Source: an uncultured delta proteobacterium (GTDB lineage: Bacteria > Bdellovibrionota_C > UBA2361 > OMII01). From it: DNA of 64,000 nucleotides. Shown piece after piece: positions 1 through 8,970 of this stretch. The notes under the pieces are model-generated. The model made no database searches, had not been told where the DNA came from, and worked only from the letters and a program-made list of their open reading frames with translations. Numbering within the stretch: position 1 is the first letter of the stretch; every line of letters starts with the position of its first letter. The position numbers and the translations under genes were made by a program. The DNA lies in NCBI GenBank assembly GCA_903904735.1, contig CAIVDM010000109.1, positions 1 through 64,000 of the forward strand, given 5' to 3'.

Positions 1-95
1 CAAGTGCGAGTAGGGGAGGTACCGGATGGTCCAGGGCGGCAAGCCCTGGCCGTTAATTCGGAACTTGGCGAAGCCAAGTCCGAATAGGGGAGGGA
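1..95. repeat. Pair of extragenic hairpins beside tRNA-Ser(GCT)
   Basis: Two strong stem-loops lie in a row. The first pairs CCAGGGC with GCCCTGG around a short loop (about 32-50). The second pairs ATTCGG.ACTTGGC with GCCAAGT.CCGAAT around a GAA loop (about 56-86). No reading frame explains them. They could be processing or termination signals downstream of the leftward tRNA genes, or REP-like repeats. The window edge prevents seeing what lies further left. Confidence 0.5.
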
Positions 96-186
96 CGGAG
101 AGAGGGGGATTCGAACCCCCGATACAGCTTTTGGGCCGTATAACGGTTTAGCAAACCGCCGCCTTCAGCCACTCGGCCAACTCTCC
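96..186 (-). tRNA. tRNA-Ser (anticodon GCT)
   Basis: On the minus strand the sequence folds as a long-variable-arm class II tRNA. The acceptor begins GGAGAG, the D arm contains GCCGAGTGG, and the anticodon loop TTGCTAA closes on a GCGGT/ACCGT stem. A long variable arm and the T arm GGGGGTTCGAATCCCCC follow. Anticodon GCT reads AGC and AGT serine codons. The 3' CCA is not encoded. The seventh acceptor pair looks like T-T, a small oddity compared with the fully paired tRNA-Ser(GGA) at 797. Confidence 0.95.
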
Positions 187-237
187 GTGAGGCGGGACAA
201 GGTTTCGAAATCGTTTGTACTACTACGATCGAAAAAC

Positions 238-314
238 TGGTGCGCCCTGGAGGATTCGAACCACCGACCTTCTGATTCGTAGTCAGATGCTCTATCCAGC
301 TGAGCTAAGAGCGC
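238..314 (-). tRNA. tRNA-Arg (anticodon ACG)
   Basis: The minus strand gives a standard 74-nucleotide cloverleaf plus an encoded CCA. The acceptor GCGCTCT pairs with AGGGCGC, TA occupies positions 8-9, and the anticodon stem TCTGA/TCAGA encloses loop CTACGAA. The T arm is GGTGG TTCGAAT CCTCC, close to the usual form. Anticodon ACG, normally deaminated to ICG by TadA, reads CGU, CGC and CGA arginine codons. Confidence 0.95.
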
Positions 315-681
315 ACGAGAAGAACGAAGGTATCAAATCCATGAAGATTAGCAAGGTTCCGGCCTGCGGTTCTGTCAATTATCGACCTCTGAGATAACGG
401 ACAACGCCGCGGCACTCAAAAGGTTGTCTCGTCACCTGCCACACCTGAGTCCTCATACCCCATTCGTTTTTACATAACTAAAGCAAATAGTTATGTGCGT
501 CGGAGTATCTGGCGAGGTGTGACCTGAGATGCAGAGCCGCGCGTTCAGGCGCGAAGCGCGGCTAACGCGCGCCGACCTGATGAGGCTTAGAGGGGCGCAC
601 CGAATAAAGTGCAAAATCCCAGACAGGCGTCGCCTATGGCATTGATTATTCTGAAAGATGTACGTACCCTGTCGCCCTCGC
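315..681. other. Intergenic stretch between divergent tRNA pairs
   Basis: No convincing gene is seen between the leftward and rightward tRNA pairs. A GC-rich imperfect hairpin lies at about 535-563, where AGCCGCGC pairs with GCGCGGCT around a loop rich in GCG/CGC. The stretch presumably holds the promoters of both tRNA pairs, but no clear -35/-10 pair was identified. Confidence 0.5.
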
Positions 682-771
682 GGAAGGGTGGCCGAGTGGT
701 TGATGGCGCCGGTCTTGAAAACCGGAATACCGGAAACGGTATCGGGGGTTCGAATCCCTTCCCTTCCGCCA
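682..771 (+). tRNA. tRNA-Ser (anticodon TGA)
   Basis: A class II tRNA. The acceptor GGAAGGG pairs with CCCTTCC, the D arm is GCCGAGTGGTTGATGGC, and the anticodon stem CCGGT/ACCGG holds loop CTTGAAA. A long variable arm follows. The T stem includes two G-T pairs. Discriminator G and an encoded CCA end it at 771. Anticodon TGA reads UCA and, by wobble, other UCN serine codons. Confidence 0.95.
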
Positions 772-796
772 CTTTTTTGCTCTAGGTTCGATTTGC

Positions 797-887
797 GGAG
801 AGATGGCCGAGTGGCTGAAGGCGCACGCTTGGAAAGCGTGTTTAGGTTAATCACCTAACGGGGGTTCGAATCCCCCTCTCTCCGCCA
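797..887 (+). tRNA. tRNA-Ser (anticodon GGA)
   Basis: A class II tRNA with a perfect acceptor GGAGAGA/TCTCTCC, D arm GCCGAGTGGCTGAAGGC, anticodon stem CACGC/GCGTG with loop TTGGAAA, a long variable arm, T arm GGGGGTTCGAATCCCCC, discriminator G and encoded CCA. Anticodon GGA reads UCC and UCU. It follows tRNA-Ser(TGA) by 25 bases on the same strand, so the two are probably co-transcribed. Its 3' end is partly repeated about 125 bases downstream. Confidence 0.95.
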
Positions 888-1013
888 CTAGTTGGCATTT
901 TCGGATTCCATGGGGGATTCGAACCTGTGTCGCCGAAGGGCGACACAAGCAATACGGGGAATCCCCCTCCATGGACGCCGTAGCCCGCAGGGCGTAGGCG
1001 GCTCTCCGCCACT
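878..1013 (+). repeat. tRNA-Ser 3'-end duplication enclosing hairpins
   Basis: The 12-base sequence CTCTCCGCCACT at the 3' end of tRNA-Ser(GGA), 878-889, recurs exactly at 1002-1013. The T-arm segment GAATCCCCCT also recurs near 959-968, facing an inverted copy near 912-920 to form a hairpin with CCATGG arms. Inside that hairpin, TGTGTCGCC pairs perfectly with GGCGACACA around GAAG (about 928-949). The block looks like a duplicated tRNA 3' end carrying inserted stem-loops. Whether it arose by integration or by slippage cannot be told. Confidence 0.55.
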
Positions 1014-1083
1014 TATTGTGCCCCATGGGGGCGAATTCTCCCAACGCAGACACGAATCGTGATCGGGATGGCTGTTCTGGACC

Positions 1084-1135
1084 GCGGAGCTTCTAGCTCC
1101 GCTTGGAAGCCTTTAGGCGGAGCTAGAAGCTCCGC
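1084..1135. repeat. REP-like inverted pair, copy A
   Basis: Two 19-base elements, GCGGAGCTTCTAGCTCCGC at 1084-1102 and its exact reverse complement at 1117-1135, form an inverted pair. Each arm is itself nearly palindromic. The bases before the first arm read GGACC, as they do beside the related copies at 11819-11891 and 61625-61650. This arrangement is typical of bacterial REP/BIME elements. No RAYT transposase is in the window. Confidence 0.65.
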
Positions 1136-1161
1136 GCTCCGATCGACTCGAAGGCGATGAA

Positions 1162-1992
1162 TCACCGACCTCGAAACACCAGCATTCCCATTAAAAATCC
1201 GATCGCCGCGCCTCCCGTATGCGCGGTGGAGCTGACCTCTGGCACCATGAAGTCGAACACCATCTGCAGTACGATGATTTGCGTCATGGAGGCGAGTTGC
1301 GCCTTCGCCACGAGGCTTCCGGTGCTGCGTAATATCGAAAGGGATATGGCGGCTTGTATGCCTACGAGGCCCAGCACGCTCGCCGAGGCTCCCATCAAAA
1401 CGAGGGCTCTTGGTTCGGCGGAGTAGAGGCATATCCCCCATGCGAGCAGCATACCACCTGCCCCACATATCAGATACGCCGCGATAAATCGAAGCCATCC
1501 GAGCGCCATCTCAACCCCGCGCCCCATGAACCAGAGGCCCATCATGTTAAACGCCAGGTGTAGCGGTCCCCAATGAATAAATTGAGCCGTGATAAGCCGC
1601 CACCACTGACCATCCTCAAGAAGCGGTCCATAGAGCGCTCCGACGCCGATCATAGCGGCGCCGTTGTTGGTGGCGTACTGACTCATTTGATAGCCGTAGG
1701 CGACGACGTTGGCGGCGATAAGGAGCTTCGTGGCGGGGCTCGGGAGCTTTATTCGAGATCTTGATCTCTTCCCAAGCACTCTGATCGCTAGCGCGTACAG
1801 GAGTAGTATGCCTAACGCCCACGCGCCCGCGTTGGTGGAGACCGTTAGTTTAACGATGATGCATCCAGCCAGCGCCGCAGCGTTGGCCCACGGCATCCAG
1901 CGTGGAAGCTGTCTCCGAAAGCGGGAGATGTTGTACAGATCGCCCAAGAGGTTGAGTATGGCGATTAGGAATAAAATATGGTCGATGTCCAT
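1162..1992 (-). CDS. Rhomboid-family intramembrane serine protease
   Basis: A polytopic inner-membrane protein of about 276 residues with the rhomboid signature. Following a hydrophobic N-terminal region, residues from about 140 carry the GQWWRLITAQFIHWGPLHLAFN loop (the His and Asn that stabilise the oxyanion). The nucleophile region reads GASASVLGLVG, where the usual motif is GASG, and the catalytic His lies in AHTGGAAIGF of the last helix. Rhomboids cut transmembrane helices of substrate proteins; the substrate here is unknown. I chose the ATG at 1992 rather than a TTG at 2034 because the first 14 residues are polar and an AGGG lies upstream. It is monocistronic and divergent from acnA. 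Confidence 0.85.
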   Translation of the reverse strand: MDIDHILFLIAILNLLGDLYNISRFRRQLPRWMPWANAAALAGCIIVKLTVSTNAGAWALGILLLYALAIRVLGKRSRSRIKLPSPATKLLIAANVVAYGYQMSQYATNNGAAMIGVGALYGPLLEDGQWWRLITAQFIHWGPLHLAFNMMGLWFMGRGVEMALGWLRFIAAYLICGAGGMLLAWGICLYSAEPRALVLMGASASVLGLVGIQAAISLSILRSTGSLVAKAQLASMTQIIVLQMVFDFMVPEVSSTAHTGGAAIGFLMGMLVFRGR

Positions 1993-2146
1993 GAAAGCCC
2001 TAGTCACCTTAACGTGGGGGAAAGTTTTGGGCAATTTGATGAAATTCGAGCCTCTTAAGGCTCGAAGTCATCTAAGTCGATTGTGCAAATAACGCTACGC
2101 CGTGTAAAAAGTGCGGGTACGCATGTTCATCCTGTAAGGTATTCCG

Positions 2147-4876
2147 ATGGCTCATAATTTATTCGACTCACGCAAAGAGTTTTCAGTCGCGGGTGGCGCC
2201 AAGGCGCACTTCTATTCCCTTCCCGCTCTCGAAGCGGCGGGGATAGGGGAGATCTCCCGTCTTCCCGTTTCAATACGAGTAGTACTCGAGTCAGTGCTTC
2301 GCAACTATGACGGACAACGAGTCGAGGAGCGAAACGTACGGGAGTTGGCGGCGTGGCGTCCGAAGGCGGAGCGCACCTCCGAGATTCCTTTCGTCGTAGC
2401 GCGAGTGCTGCTTCAAGATTTCACCGGCGTACCGCTCGGCGTTGATCTCGCCGCGATGCGAGCCGCGGTTAAGAGACTAGGAAAGGATTCCGGTATCATC
2501 GAGCCGCTGGTTCCAGTTGACCTTGTTATCGATCACTCCGTTCAAGTGGATTTCTCGCATAGAACTGACGCCCTTGAGCGTAATATGGAAGTGGAGTTCG
2601 AGCGCAACGAATCGCGCTACCAATTCCTTAAGTGGTGCAAGCAAGCGTTTAAGTCCTTTAGTGTTGTTCCACCGGGATTCGGAATCTGCCATCAGGTCAA
2701 TCTTGAGTACTTGGCGCAAGGCGTCTTGCAAAAAGACGGCGTCTACTTCCCCGATACCCTCGTTGGTACGGACTCTCACACCACGATGATTAACGGTCTC
2801 GGTGTGGTTGGTTGGGGGGTCGGTGGAATCGAGGCGGAAGCCGCGATGTTGGGGCAGCCCGTATATTTCCTCACTCCCGACGTAGTCGGATTTCATATGC
2901 ATGGCAAACTCGCAGCGGGAGTAACGGCGACGGATCTCGTTCTGCATGTAACCAATGCGCTGCGAAAAGCGAAGGTAGTAGGGAAGTTCGTCGAGTTTTT
3001 TGGTGACGGAGCTGAGTCGATTCCAGTCACTGATCGCGCCACTATCGCCAATATGGCGCCCGAATACGGCGCGACGATGGGCTTCTTCCCTGTGGATGAG
3101 CGTACGTGTGAGTACCTCATCGCGACAGGGCGAGATAGCGCGAAGGTCGACACGTTCCGAAACTACTGGAAAGCTCAAGAGATGTTTGGAATCCCCAAGA
3201 AGGGGCAGTGCGATTACTCTGACTTGATGGACCTCGACCTTTCGACGGTTAAGCCAAGTATCGCCGGACCCAAGCGTCCACAAGATAAGATAGAGCTAAC
3301 GAAAGTGAAGGCTTCTTTCGAGGCGCTGCTCGCGTCTCCGGTCGCTGATGGCGGCTATGGTAAGAGCGCCGAAGATCTCGGGCGCTCCTTCTCCGTGAAT
3401 GTTCCTGACACTGGCGTTGGGAGCGAGTCGAATCGAAGTGTCGATGTGTCGGTGCATCAAGGAGAAGTGTTCATCGCGGCTATAACATCGTGCACTAACA
3501 CCTCCAATCCGAGCGTTATGCTTGCGGCGGGATTGCTCGCGAAGAAGGCGGTTGAGCGAGGTCTCTCAGTGAAACCATTCGTGAAAACGTCTCTCGCGCC
3601 GGGTTCTCGAGCGGTGAGTGAGTATCTTCAAAAGGCAGGGCTTCAAACGTATCTCGACAAGCTCGGGTTTCAGGTCGTGGGATATGGATGCACGACGTGT
3701 ATCGGAAACTCTGGACCACTCGACGCCAAGATTGAGGAGTGCATCACAAAGAATGATCTGATTGGCTCAGCGGTGCTCTCGGGTAACCGTAACTTTGAGG
3801 CGCGAGTGCATCAGAACATAAAGGCGAACTTCTTGATGAGTCCGCCTCTTGTGGTCGCGTACGCCCTCGCGGGAAGCGTTCGAGTTGATTTTGAGCGCGA
3901 TCCGATTGGCGTGGATTCGGCTGGAAAGCAAGTGTTCTTGCGCGAGATCTGGCCGAGCGCCGAAGAGGTTCACGCTCAGATGCCCCAAGCGTTCAACGCC
4001 GAGATGTATCGACGACTCTACGCCGATGTGACAGCTCAGAATCCGCTCTGGGATCGAGTGCCATCGAGTAGTGGCGCGGTATACGAGTGGGATACCACCT
4101 CAACATACATTCAGGAGCCACCATACTTTGACGATTTCGCGCTTACCCCCGAAAAGCCTCACGGTATCTCGGGTGCCCGAGCGCTCGCTATCTTTGGTGA
4201 CTCTGTTACGACTGATCACATCAGTCCCGCAGGCGCTTTCAAGAAGGACTCTCCAGCTGGGAAGTACCTAATCGGTCGGGGCGTTGAGTTCAAGGACTTC
4301 AATAGCTACGGCGCGCGCCGTGGCTCGCATGATGTGATGGTGCGAGGCACATTCGCCAACGTACGAATCAAGAATCTCATGGTGCCAGGCGTTGAAGGTG
4401 GCGTAACGCTCCATCAGCCGACAGGTGAGAAGTTGTCGATTTACGACGCCGCGGTCAAATACGCTGAGACAAAGACGCCTCTCGTGATCTTCGCGGGGCA
4501 AGAGTATGGCACTGGAAGCTCTCGAGACTGGGCGGCGAAGGGAACTCGGTTGCTCGGCGTGAAGGTCGTCATCGCCGAAAGTTTCGAGCGTATTCACCGG
4601 AGCAACCTCATAGGCATGGGTGTGTTGCCGTGTCAGTTTAAAGCTGGTCAGAACGCGCAGACACTCGGTCTCACGGGAACTGAGGATTTCGCGATCAAGG
4701 GTACAGAAGGTGGAATCACCCCAGGTCAGGATGTCACGCTCGTGATTACCAAGGGTGATGGAACTAAGACCGAGGTGAAGGTGACTCTGCGAGTTGATAC
4801 TTCCATCGAAGTGGAATACTACAAGCACGGCGGTATTTTGCCGTATGTGCTCAGGTCGATAGTCGCGGCGAATTAA
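2147..4876 (+). CDS. acnA: Aconitate hydratase A
   Basis: Cytoplasmic TCA-cycle enzyme that isomerises citrate to isocitrate through cis-aconitate. At 909 residues it matches the AcnA/IRP1 family. The [4Fe-4S] ligands are visible: Cys449 in [10 protein letters not shown], and Cys515 and Cys518 in [13 protein letters not shown]. The C-terminal swivel domain carries [17 protein letters not shown] and [17 protein letters not shown], with the substrate-binding Arg and Ser residues. The ATG at 2147 follows a TGTAAGGT sequence. sodC starts 13 bases after its stop, so the two are probably co-transcribed. This would pair an oxidant-sensitive iron-sulphur enzyme with a superoxide-removing one. Confidence 0.98.
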   Translation: MAHNLFDSRKEFSVAGGAKAHFYSLPALEAAGIGEISRLPVSIRVVLESVLRNYDGQRVEERNVRELAAWRPKAERTSEIPFVVARVLLQDFTGVPLGVDLAAMRAAVKRLGKDSGIIEPLVPVDLVIDHSVQVDFSHRTDALERNMEVEFERNESRYQFLKWCKQAFKSFSVVPPGFGICHQVNLEYLAQGVLQKDGVYFPDTLVGTDSHTTMINGLGVVGWGVGGIEAEAAMLGQPVYFLTPDVVGFHMHGKLAAGVTATDLVLHVTNALRKAKVVGKFVEFFGDGAESIPVTDRATIANMAPEYGATMGFFPVDERTCEYLIATGRDSAKVDTFRNYWKAQEMFGIPKKGQCDYSDLMDLDLSTVKPSIAGPKRPQDKIELTKVKASFEALLASPVADGGYGKSAEDLGRSFSVNVPDTGVGSESNRSVDVSVHQGEVFIAAITSCTNTSNPSVMLAAGLLAKKAVERGLSVKPFVKTSLAPGSRAVSEYLQKAGLQTYLDKLGFQVVGYGCTTCIGNSGPLDAKIEECITKNDLIGSAVLSGNRNFEARVHQNIKANFLMSPPLVVAYALAGSVRVDFERDPIGVDSAGKQVFLREIWPSAEEVHAQMPQAFNAEMYRRLYADVTAQNPLWDRVPSSSGAVYEWDTTSTYIQEPPYFDDFALTPEKPHGISGARALAIFGDSVTTDHISPAGAFKKDSPAGKYLIGRGVEFKDFNSYGARRGSHDVMVRGTFANVRIKNLMVPGVEGGVTLHQPTGEKLSIYDAAVKYAETKTPLVIFAGQEYGTGSSRDWAAKGTRLLGVKVVIAESFERIHRSNLIGMGVLPCQFKAGQNAQTLGLTGTEDFAIKGTEGGITPGQDVTLVITKGDGTKTEVKVTLRVDTSIEVEYYKHGGILPYVLRSIVAAN

Positions 4877-4889
4877 GAGGAATAGGGAT

Positions 4890-5426
4890 ATGAAGAATCT
4901 TTGCTACAGTGTGATTGTATCCATGGCAGTATGCGTTAGTGGCGCGGCGGCTGAGTCTCACGAATCTGTAACTGTTACGGTTAACGCCGTTGACGCGACA
5001 GGCGTTGGCGCTTCACTTGGCACGATCGAGTTTAAAGATGTGCCTCACGGTATTGAAGTGAAGCCAAATCTTCATGGACTGACTCCTGGCGATCACGGCT
5101 TTCATATCCATGAGAATCCAGACTGTGGACCTAAGGAGAAGGATGGAAAGATGACCGCGGCGCAAGCGGCAGGAGGTCATTTTGATCCTCGCGCGACTGG
5201 AAAGCATATGGGTCCTCACGGTGGTGGCCATCAAGGAGATCTTCCCAAGTTAGAGGTGGCGGCTGATGGAACAGCGACGAAAGCCGTTCATATTCATGAG
5301 CTCACGCTCAAAGACATTCGCAATCGCAGTGTGATGATTCACGCCGGTGGTGATAACTACTCCGATAGCCCAGCGCCGATTGGTGGTGGTGGGCCGCGAG
5401 TTGGGTGTGGCGTTATTCCTCAATAG
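4890..5426 (+). CDS. sodC: Periplasmic Cu/Zn superoxide dismutase
   Basis: A 178-residue protein with a cleavable signal peptide (hydrophobic residues 5-20, cleavage probably after GAAA). It dismutates superoxide to hydrogen peroxide and oxygen in the periplasm. Metal-binding histidines are visible in GDHGFHIHENPDC (about residues 68-80), GGHFDPRATGKHMGPH and VMIHAGGDNYSD. The Cys of NPDC and the Cys near the C-terminus (PRVGCGVI) form the family disulphide. A good ribosome site, GAGGAATAGGG, precedes the ATG. It sits directly downstream of acnA. Confidence 0.97.
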   Translation: MKNLCYSVIVSMAVCVSGAAAESHESVTVTVNAVDATGVGASLGTIEFKDVPHGIEVKPNLHGLTPGDHGFHIHENPDCGPKEKDGKMTAAQAAGGHFDPRATGKHMGPHGGGHQGDLPKLEVAADGTATKAVHIHELTLKDIRNRSVMIHAGGDNYSDSPAPIGGGGPRVGCGVIPQ

Positions 5427-5456
5427 GCAAACAAAGAAGGAACTGTTTCCGTAACA

Positions 5457-5535
5457 GGCGGGTGCGGAGCCCCGCCCTCCCCTAAATACCTCGCATCACG
5501 ATCGGGAGGGCGCGGCTCCGTACGCGCCGTGTTTC
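5457..5535. repeat. Large imperfect inverted repeat after sodC
   Basis: GGTGCGGAGCCCCGCCCTCCC faces GGGAGGGCGCGGCTCCGTACGCGCC about 30 bases away, giving arms of roughly 20 pairs with one or two mismatches. It sits between sodC and the response regulator gene. It could end acnA-sodC transcription, but no T-run follows. It resembles the other palindromic elements in the window in composition (CGGAGC cores), so it may be a REP-type element. Confidence 0.55.
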
Positions 5536-5649
5536 AGGTCGGCGAGGAAACTGGCCATCCTAGTAATATCAGGAGGTTGAGGGGCGTTTTCGATCCTCAA
5601 TAAAGTCCACGATCCTGCCGATTGGTTCTTTGTAGCTCTGCGGAGGTTC

Positions 5650-7005
5650 ATGGACCCGATATTGATAGTCGAAGACAGCGATTCCCTGCGAGAAGTGCTC
5701 GCGACGGTGCTTGAGCGCGAGGGATTCTCCGTGGTCGCTGTCGCGACCGCCGAAGACGCGATGCACGCGTTTTCAGCGCAGGGCTTCTCATGCGTGCTCG
5801 CTGACTTCAAGTTGCCACGCATGAACGGAATTGATCTAGCGAAGCGAATTCGCGAATCCGCGCCGCATCTTCCCTTCTTAATCATGACCGCGTTCGGCTC
5901 CATAGATGTCGCCGTTGAGGCTATGAAGAGTGGCGCCAACGATTTTATCACCAAGCCCTTCGAGCCTGAGACCTTGGCGCCTATCTTGCGACAAGTGATG
6001 CAGCATCACCGCATCGTTGATCGATCGTGCTCGTCTCGAAAGAAGTCAAAGCACGGACTCGTCACCGAGTCTCCAAGGTTTGAGAAGGTGCTAGACCAGG
6101 CGAGGCGCGTGGCGGTCGTTGACACACCGGTTCTGATCCTCGGAGAAAGTGGTAGTGGTAAGGAGGTGATGGCGCGCTACATCCATGACCATAGTAAGCG
6201 TCACGAAAATCCATTTCTAGCGGTGAACTGCGGCGCGATCCCCGCGGAACTTCTTGAAAGCGAGTTCTTTGGGCACGAGGCGGGCTCGTTTACGGGTGCG
6301 ACGCAAAGTCGCGTCGGAATATTTGAGGTAGCAAGTCAGGGGACTGTCTTTCTTGATGAGGTCGGTGAGATGCCACCGCATCTGCAGGTTAAGCTTTTGC
6401 GAGTGTTGCAGGAGCATGAGATTCGAAAGGTCGGTGGATCGAAGACTATAAAAGTGAATCCTCGAATTATCGCAGCCACTAACCGTTCAATGCAGGAGGC
6501 GATTACCACAGGGCTGATGCGCGAGGATTTCTACTATCGTATCGCGGTAGTCACGCTCGCTCTCCCGCCGCTGCGTGATCGCAAAGAGGATATTCCGCAC
6601 CTTATCGATGGTCTCGTCCATCACTACGCGGCGATCGCCGGAAAAGAGGTGCCTCAGATTGATCCTCTCGCGCAAGATATCCTTGAGGCATACAGCTGGC
6701 CAGGGAATGTGCGAGAGCTTGAGAACGTGCTTGAACGAGCGGTTCTATTGACTGAAGGCGTAATTAGGCCAGAACACCTAGGAATACAGATCTGTCTGAA
6801 TATCTCAGCTCTTGAAGAGGCGACGCGCACTCTTTCTGAAGTCACCTCAGCGGCGGTCAGGCAAGCGGAAGGAGAAGCGATATCGCGCGCCCTCACGTTG
6901 ACGGATGGGAATAAATCAAAAGCGGCCGAGCTCTTGGGTGTCAGCTACAAGACTCTTCTGGTGAAGGTGCGAGAGTATAACCTTGGCGGAAGCGAGGCTG
7001 AGTAG
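5650..7005 (+). CDS. NtrC-family sigma-54-dependent response regulator
   Basis: A 451-residue transcription activator with three domains. The receiver domain (about 1-120) has acidic residues VEDSD and phosphoacceptor Asp52 in LADFKLPRMNG. The AAA+ domain (about 140-370) has Walker A GESGSGKE near 163, Walker B FLDEVGEM and the sigma-54 contact loop. The Fis-type helix-turn-helix at the C-terminus contains NKSKAAELLGVSYKTL. The contact loop reads GSFTGA instead of the usual GAFTGA. No histidine kinase gene is adjacent, so this is an orphan regulator whose signal and targets cannot be inferred. The ATG at 5650 follows GGAGGTTC. Confidence 0.95.
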   Translation: MDPILIVEDSDSLREVLATVLEREGFSVVAVATAEDAMHAFSAQGFSCVLADFKLPRMNGIDLAKRIRESAPHLPFLIMTAFGSIDVAVEAMKSGANDFITKPFEPETLAPILRQVMQHHRIVDRSCSSRKKSKHGLVTESPRFEKVLDQARRVAVVDTPVLILGESGSGKEVMARYIHDHSKRHENPFLAVNCGAIPAELLESEFFGHEAGSFTGATQSRVGIFEVASQGTVFLDEVGEMPPHLQVKLLRVLQEHEIRKVGGSKTIKVNPRIIAATNRSMQEAITTGLMREDFYYRIAVVTLALPPLRDRKEDIPHLIDGLVHHYAAIAGKEVPQIDPLAQDILEAYSWPGNVRELENVLERAVLLTEGVIRPEHLGIQICLNISALEEATRTLSEVTSAAVRQAEGEAISRALTLTDGNKSKAAELLGVSYKTLLVKVREYNLGGSEAE

Positions 7006-7021
7006 GGTCCGTAACCGCGCC

Positions 7022-7870
7022 CTAGTCTCGGATAAAATCCTGAATCTCATGCTCCATCGTTCGCCAACTCTCTATGCCTATTGCGCGCTGGTCTATGAGC
7101 AAATGCCCGGCGAGCGTGGGATCGGACGTCTCTGGGCGAATTATCGACAATTTCCATCGATCGGTAAGTTGGTTATCCGAGATCCAGGACCTAAGCCCCT
7201 CAAGCGACACCAGCTCATCGCGCGGATTGGCGAATATGAGCGCCGGCACGGTGCCGACTCGCTGAGGGTTTTGAAGTACACTTGTCTGCTGATACATCTC
7301 CGCCACGTTTCGATACCAGAATAGCGGTGTGCGCTCGTATCGCCGATAGGCGCGTGGCGCGAGGTTTTTCACCGCGAATGTCGTGGCTGGAAACCAACGC
7401 AGGATGCTGGCGGACTCAACTATAGTGCGCAATGAGAGCGCGGGCGCGATCAGGATCATCCGTTTGGGGGAAAAAGACGGATCGATGTCGAGAGCTCGGA
7501 CGGCGGCGAGACCGCTCATGGAGTAGCCGAGATAAAGAACGGGCAGGGCGGGATAGCCTTTTCTGGTCTCGTGAAACGACGAGACAATCTGTTGAACCCA
7601 GGTCGACGAAGGAAACGTATCCGCTTTTGGGGTGTCGTGTCCCGCCAGGGCGAGCCGCAGGGTATGATATCCCTCTGAGCGCAGGAACTCAGCCAAAAAA
7701 TCCATGGAGCTCGGCCGTTGGTTGAGGCCATGAGCGATTACGATCGCCCCGCGCGCTGGCCTAATAAGAGTCTCCTCTAGCGTTGTTCGCTCCACGGAAG
7801 AAGGGGGGCGCGGCGATGGTCCCGCAAGGCAACACCCAGTCGCTAGTACAAGAATTAAAAAGGCTCTCAT
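7022..7870 (-). CDS. Putative alpha/beta-hydrolase lipoprotein
   Basis: About 282 residues. The start at 7870 gives MRAFLILVLATGCCLAG, a lipoprotein signal with lipobox LATGC, so the protein is probably lipid-anchored. The fold is alpha/beta hydrolase: IVIAHGLNQRP is the oxyanion-type HG motif, LYLGYSMSGLAA is the nucleophile elbow (GYSMSG), an Asp lies in NPRDELV, and the likely catalytic His is in AGHLLID. Substrate unknown; related families include esterases and serine aminopeptidase-like hydrolases. The gene converges on the response regulator, with only 16 bases between stops. A longer in-frame start exists at 7933 but would bury the signal peptide. Confidence 0.8.
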   Translation of the reverse strand: MRAFLILVLATGCCLAGPSPRPPSSVERTTLEETLIRPARGAIVIAHGLNQRPSSMDFLAEFLRSEGYHTLRLALAGHDTPKADTFPSSTWVQQIVSSFHETRKGYPALPVLYLGYSMSGLAAVRALDIDPSFSPKRMILIAPALSLRTIVESASILRWFPATTFAVKNLAPRAYRRYERTPLFWYRNVAEMYQQTSVLQNPQRVGTVPALIFANPRDELVSLEGLRSWISDNQLTDRWKLSIIRPETSDPTLAGHLLIDQRAIGIESWRTMEHEIQDFIRD

Positions 7871-8122
7871 TGATTCACCGCTCGGACGGTTGGGGCGCTC
7901 ATGTGATCGTGGGCACGGTTGCCATAATCTCACAAAAGATGATTCGCGTGGCGAAAAAAGGACAGGAGCCCAAAAAATACGCGATAAACCCTCAAGTATT
8001 CTCCGCGAACGTCCGACAATCCCATGGGGTAATAGGAAACTCTCTTAGTCGCGCGAGGCGACTGGGGGCTCTTGCCATGGATGGTACTCCAGGAAGTTAA
8101 ACCGCAGACGGGGGATCGTTTT

Positions 8123-8451
8123 AAGGAGGATCTCTCGTGCCATGGAAAGAGGATATGGGCATCTCAAAGATCGGAAGCTTATTCGCTTCGAACCTAGACT
8201 CGGTCGCGGGTGTGTCACCCGCGAAACCAGCGCAATCAGCACAGCAACAGCAGGCGTCGCCAAAGGCCGACTCGCTTGGCACCGACGCGGTGGTTTTCTC
8301 TCGCTCGATGGGATCATCACCGCCACCCTCCGATGGAGCTGATGCCGCCAGAGCTTCCCGGGTGCAAGCGCTCAAAAAGGACGTAGAGCGTGGCGCCTAT
8401 CGGACTGACTCCGGTAAGGTAGCGGTGGCGGTTCTTAAAGAACTGTCCTAG
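8123..8451 (+). CDS. flgM: FlgM-like anti-sigma-28 factor
   Basis: A small 104-residue protein read from GTG 8137, preceded by an excellent ribosome site AAGGAGGA at 8123-8130 (included in the span). The N-terminal 60 residues are low complexity (Gln, Ala, Ser), consistent with a disordered region. The last 35 residues match the FlgM pattern: RVQALKKDVERGAYRTDSG followed by VAVAVLKEL. FlgM holds the flagellar sigma factor FliA inactive until the hook is complete and FlgM is exported. No flagellar structural operon is adjacent, which is unusual. The short length makes the assignment probable rather than certain. Confidence 0.68.
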
Positions 8452-8471
8452 CATCGTGACCTGCGAACACC

Positions 8472-8939
8472 ATGAAAGTTACTATTCTCAGTGTCGGTAA
8501 AGTGCGGCAGTCCTTCGTCAAGGAAGGCGAAGCGGAGTATCTAAAGCGCCTCAAGGGCGCGTTCCCGATAGAGCTTGTGGAGTTGGGGTGTGAGGCCCCG
8601 GAATCCATGGGTGCCGAAGCGGTGCGCGAGCGAGAGGCGGTGGAGGTTCTCAAGAAATTAGAGGTTTTCGATTTCGTCATCGTGCTTGATGAGCGAGGCG
8701 AGGAGTTCTCGTCCCAGGAGTTCTGTCGGTTCATGGAGAAGCGAATGACTTCGGGTAAGCGCTCGATCGCGTTCGTTATCGGGGGCGCCTATGGGTTCAG
8801 CGAAAAGGTTAGACAGCGCGCCGACTCCGTTTTATCGTTATCAACGCTGACATTTCCCCATCAGGTGACGCGATTGCTTCTCGTCGAGCAGATATATCGG
8901 GCGCACACGATGATGAAGGGGATCTCCTATCACAAGTAA
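8472..8939 (+). CDS. rlmH: 23S rRNA pseudouridine-1915 N3-methyltransferase
   Basis: A 155-residue SPOUT-family methyltransferase that methylates pseudouridine 1915 in helix 69 of 23S rRNA, using S-adenosylmethionine on assembled ribosomes. The family length is met. Diagnostic segments are FVIVLDERGEEFSSQEF, IAFVIGGAYGF (the knot that binds the cofactor), LSLSTLTFPHQ and the C-terminal EQIYRAHTMMKGISYHK. It follows the FlgM-like gene by 20 bases and precedes the YbjN-like gene by 31, so the three may be one transcription unit. Confidence 0.97.
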   Translation: MKVTILSVGKVRQSFVKEGEAEYLKRLKGAFPIELVELGCEAPESMGAEAVREREAVEVLKKLEVFDFVIVLDERGEEFSSQEFCRFMEKRMTSGKRSIAFVIGGAYGFSEKVRQRADSVLSLSTLTFPHQVTRLLLVEQIYRAHTMMKGISYHK

Positions 8940-8970
8940 GAGTCGGCGACTAAAGAGCGAGACATCACTC

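Noticed and set aside
215-1053. Short open frames over the tRNA cluster with GGFEPP or IRTPD-like peptides
   Set aside because: These peptides are classic false translations of tRNA T arms; the tRNA folds explain the sequence.
2477-4828. Leftward open frames of 268 and 186 codons inside acnA
   Set aside because: They are antisense shadows of a well conserved gene.
7783-8100. A 105-codon rightward frame overlapping the hydrolase start
   Set aside because: It lies opposite the lipoprotein signal region and has no ribosome site or recognisable sequence.
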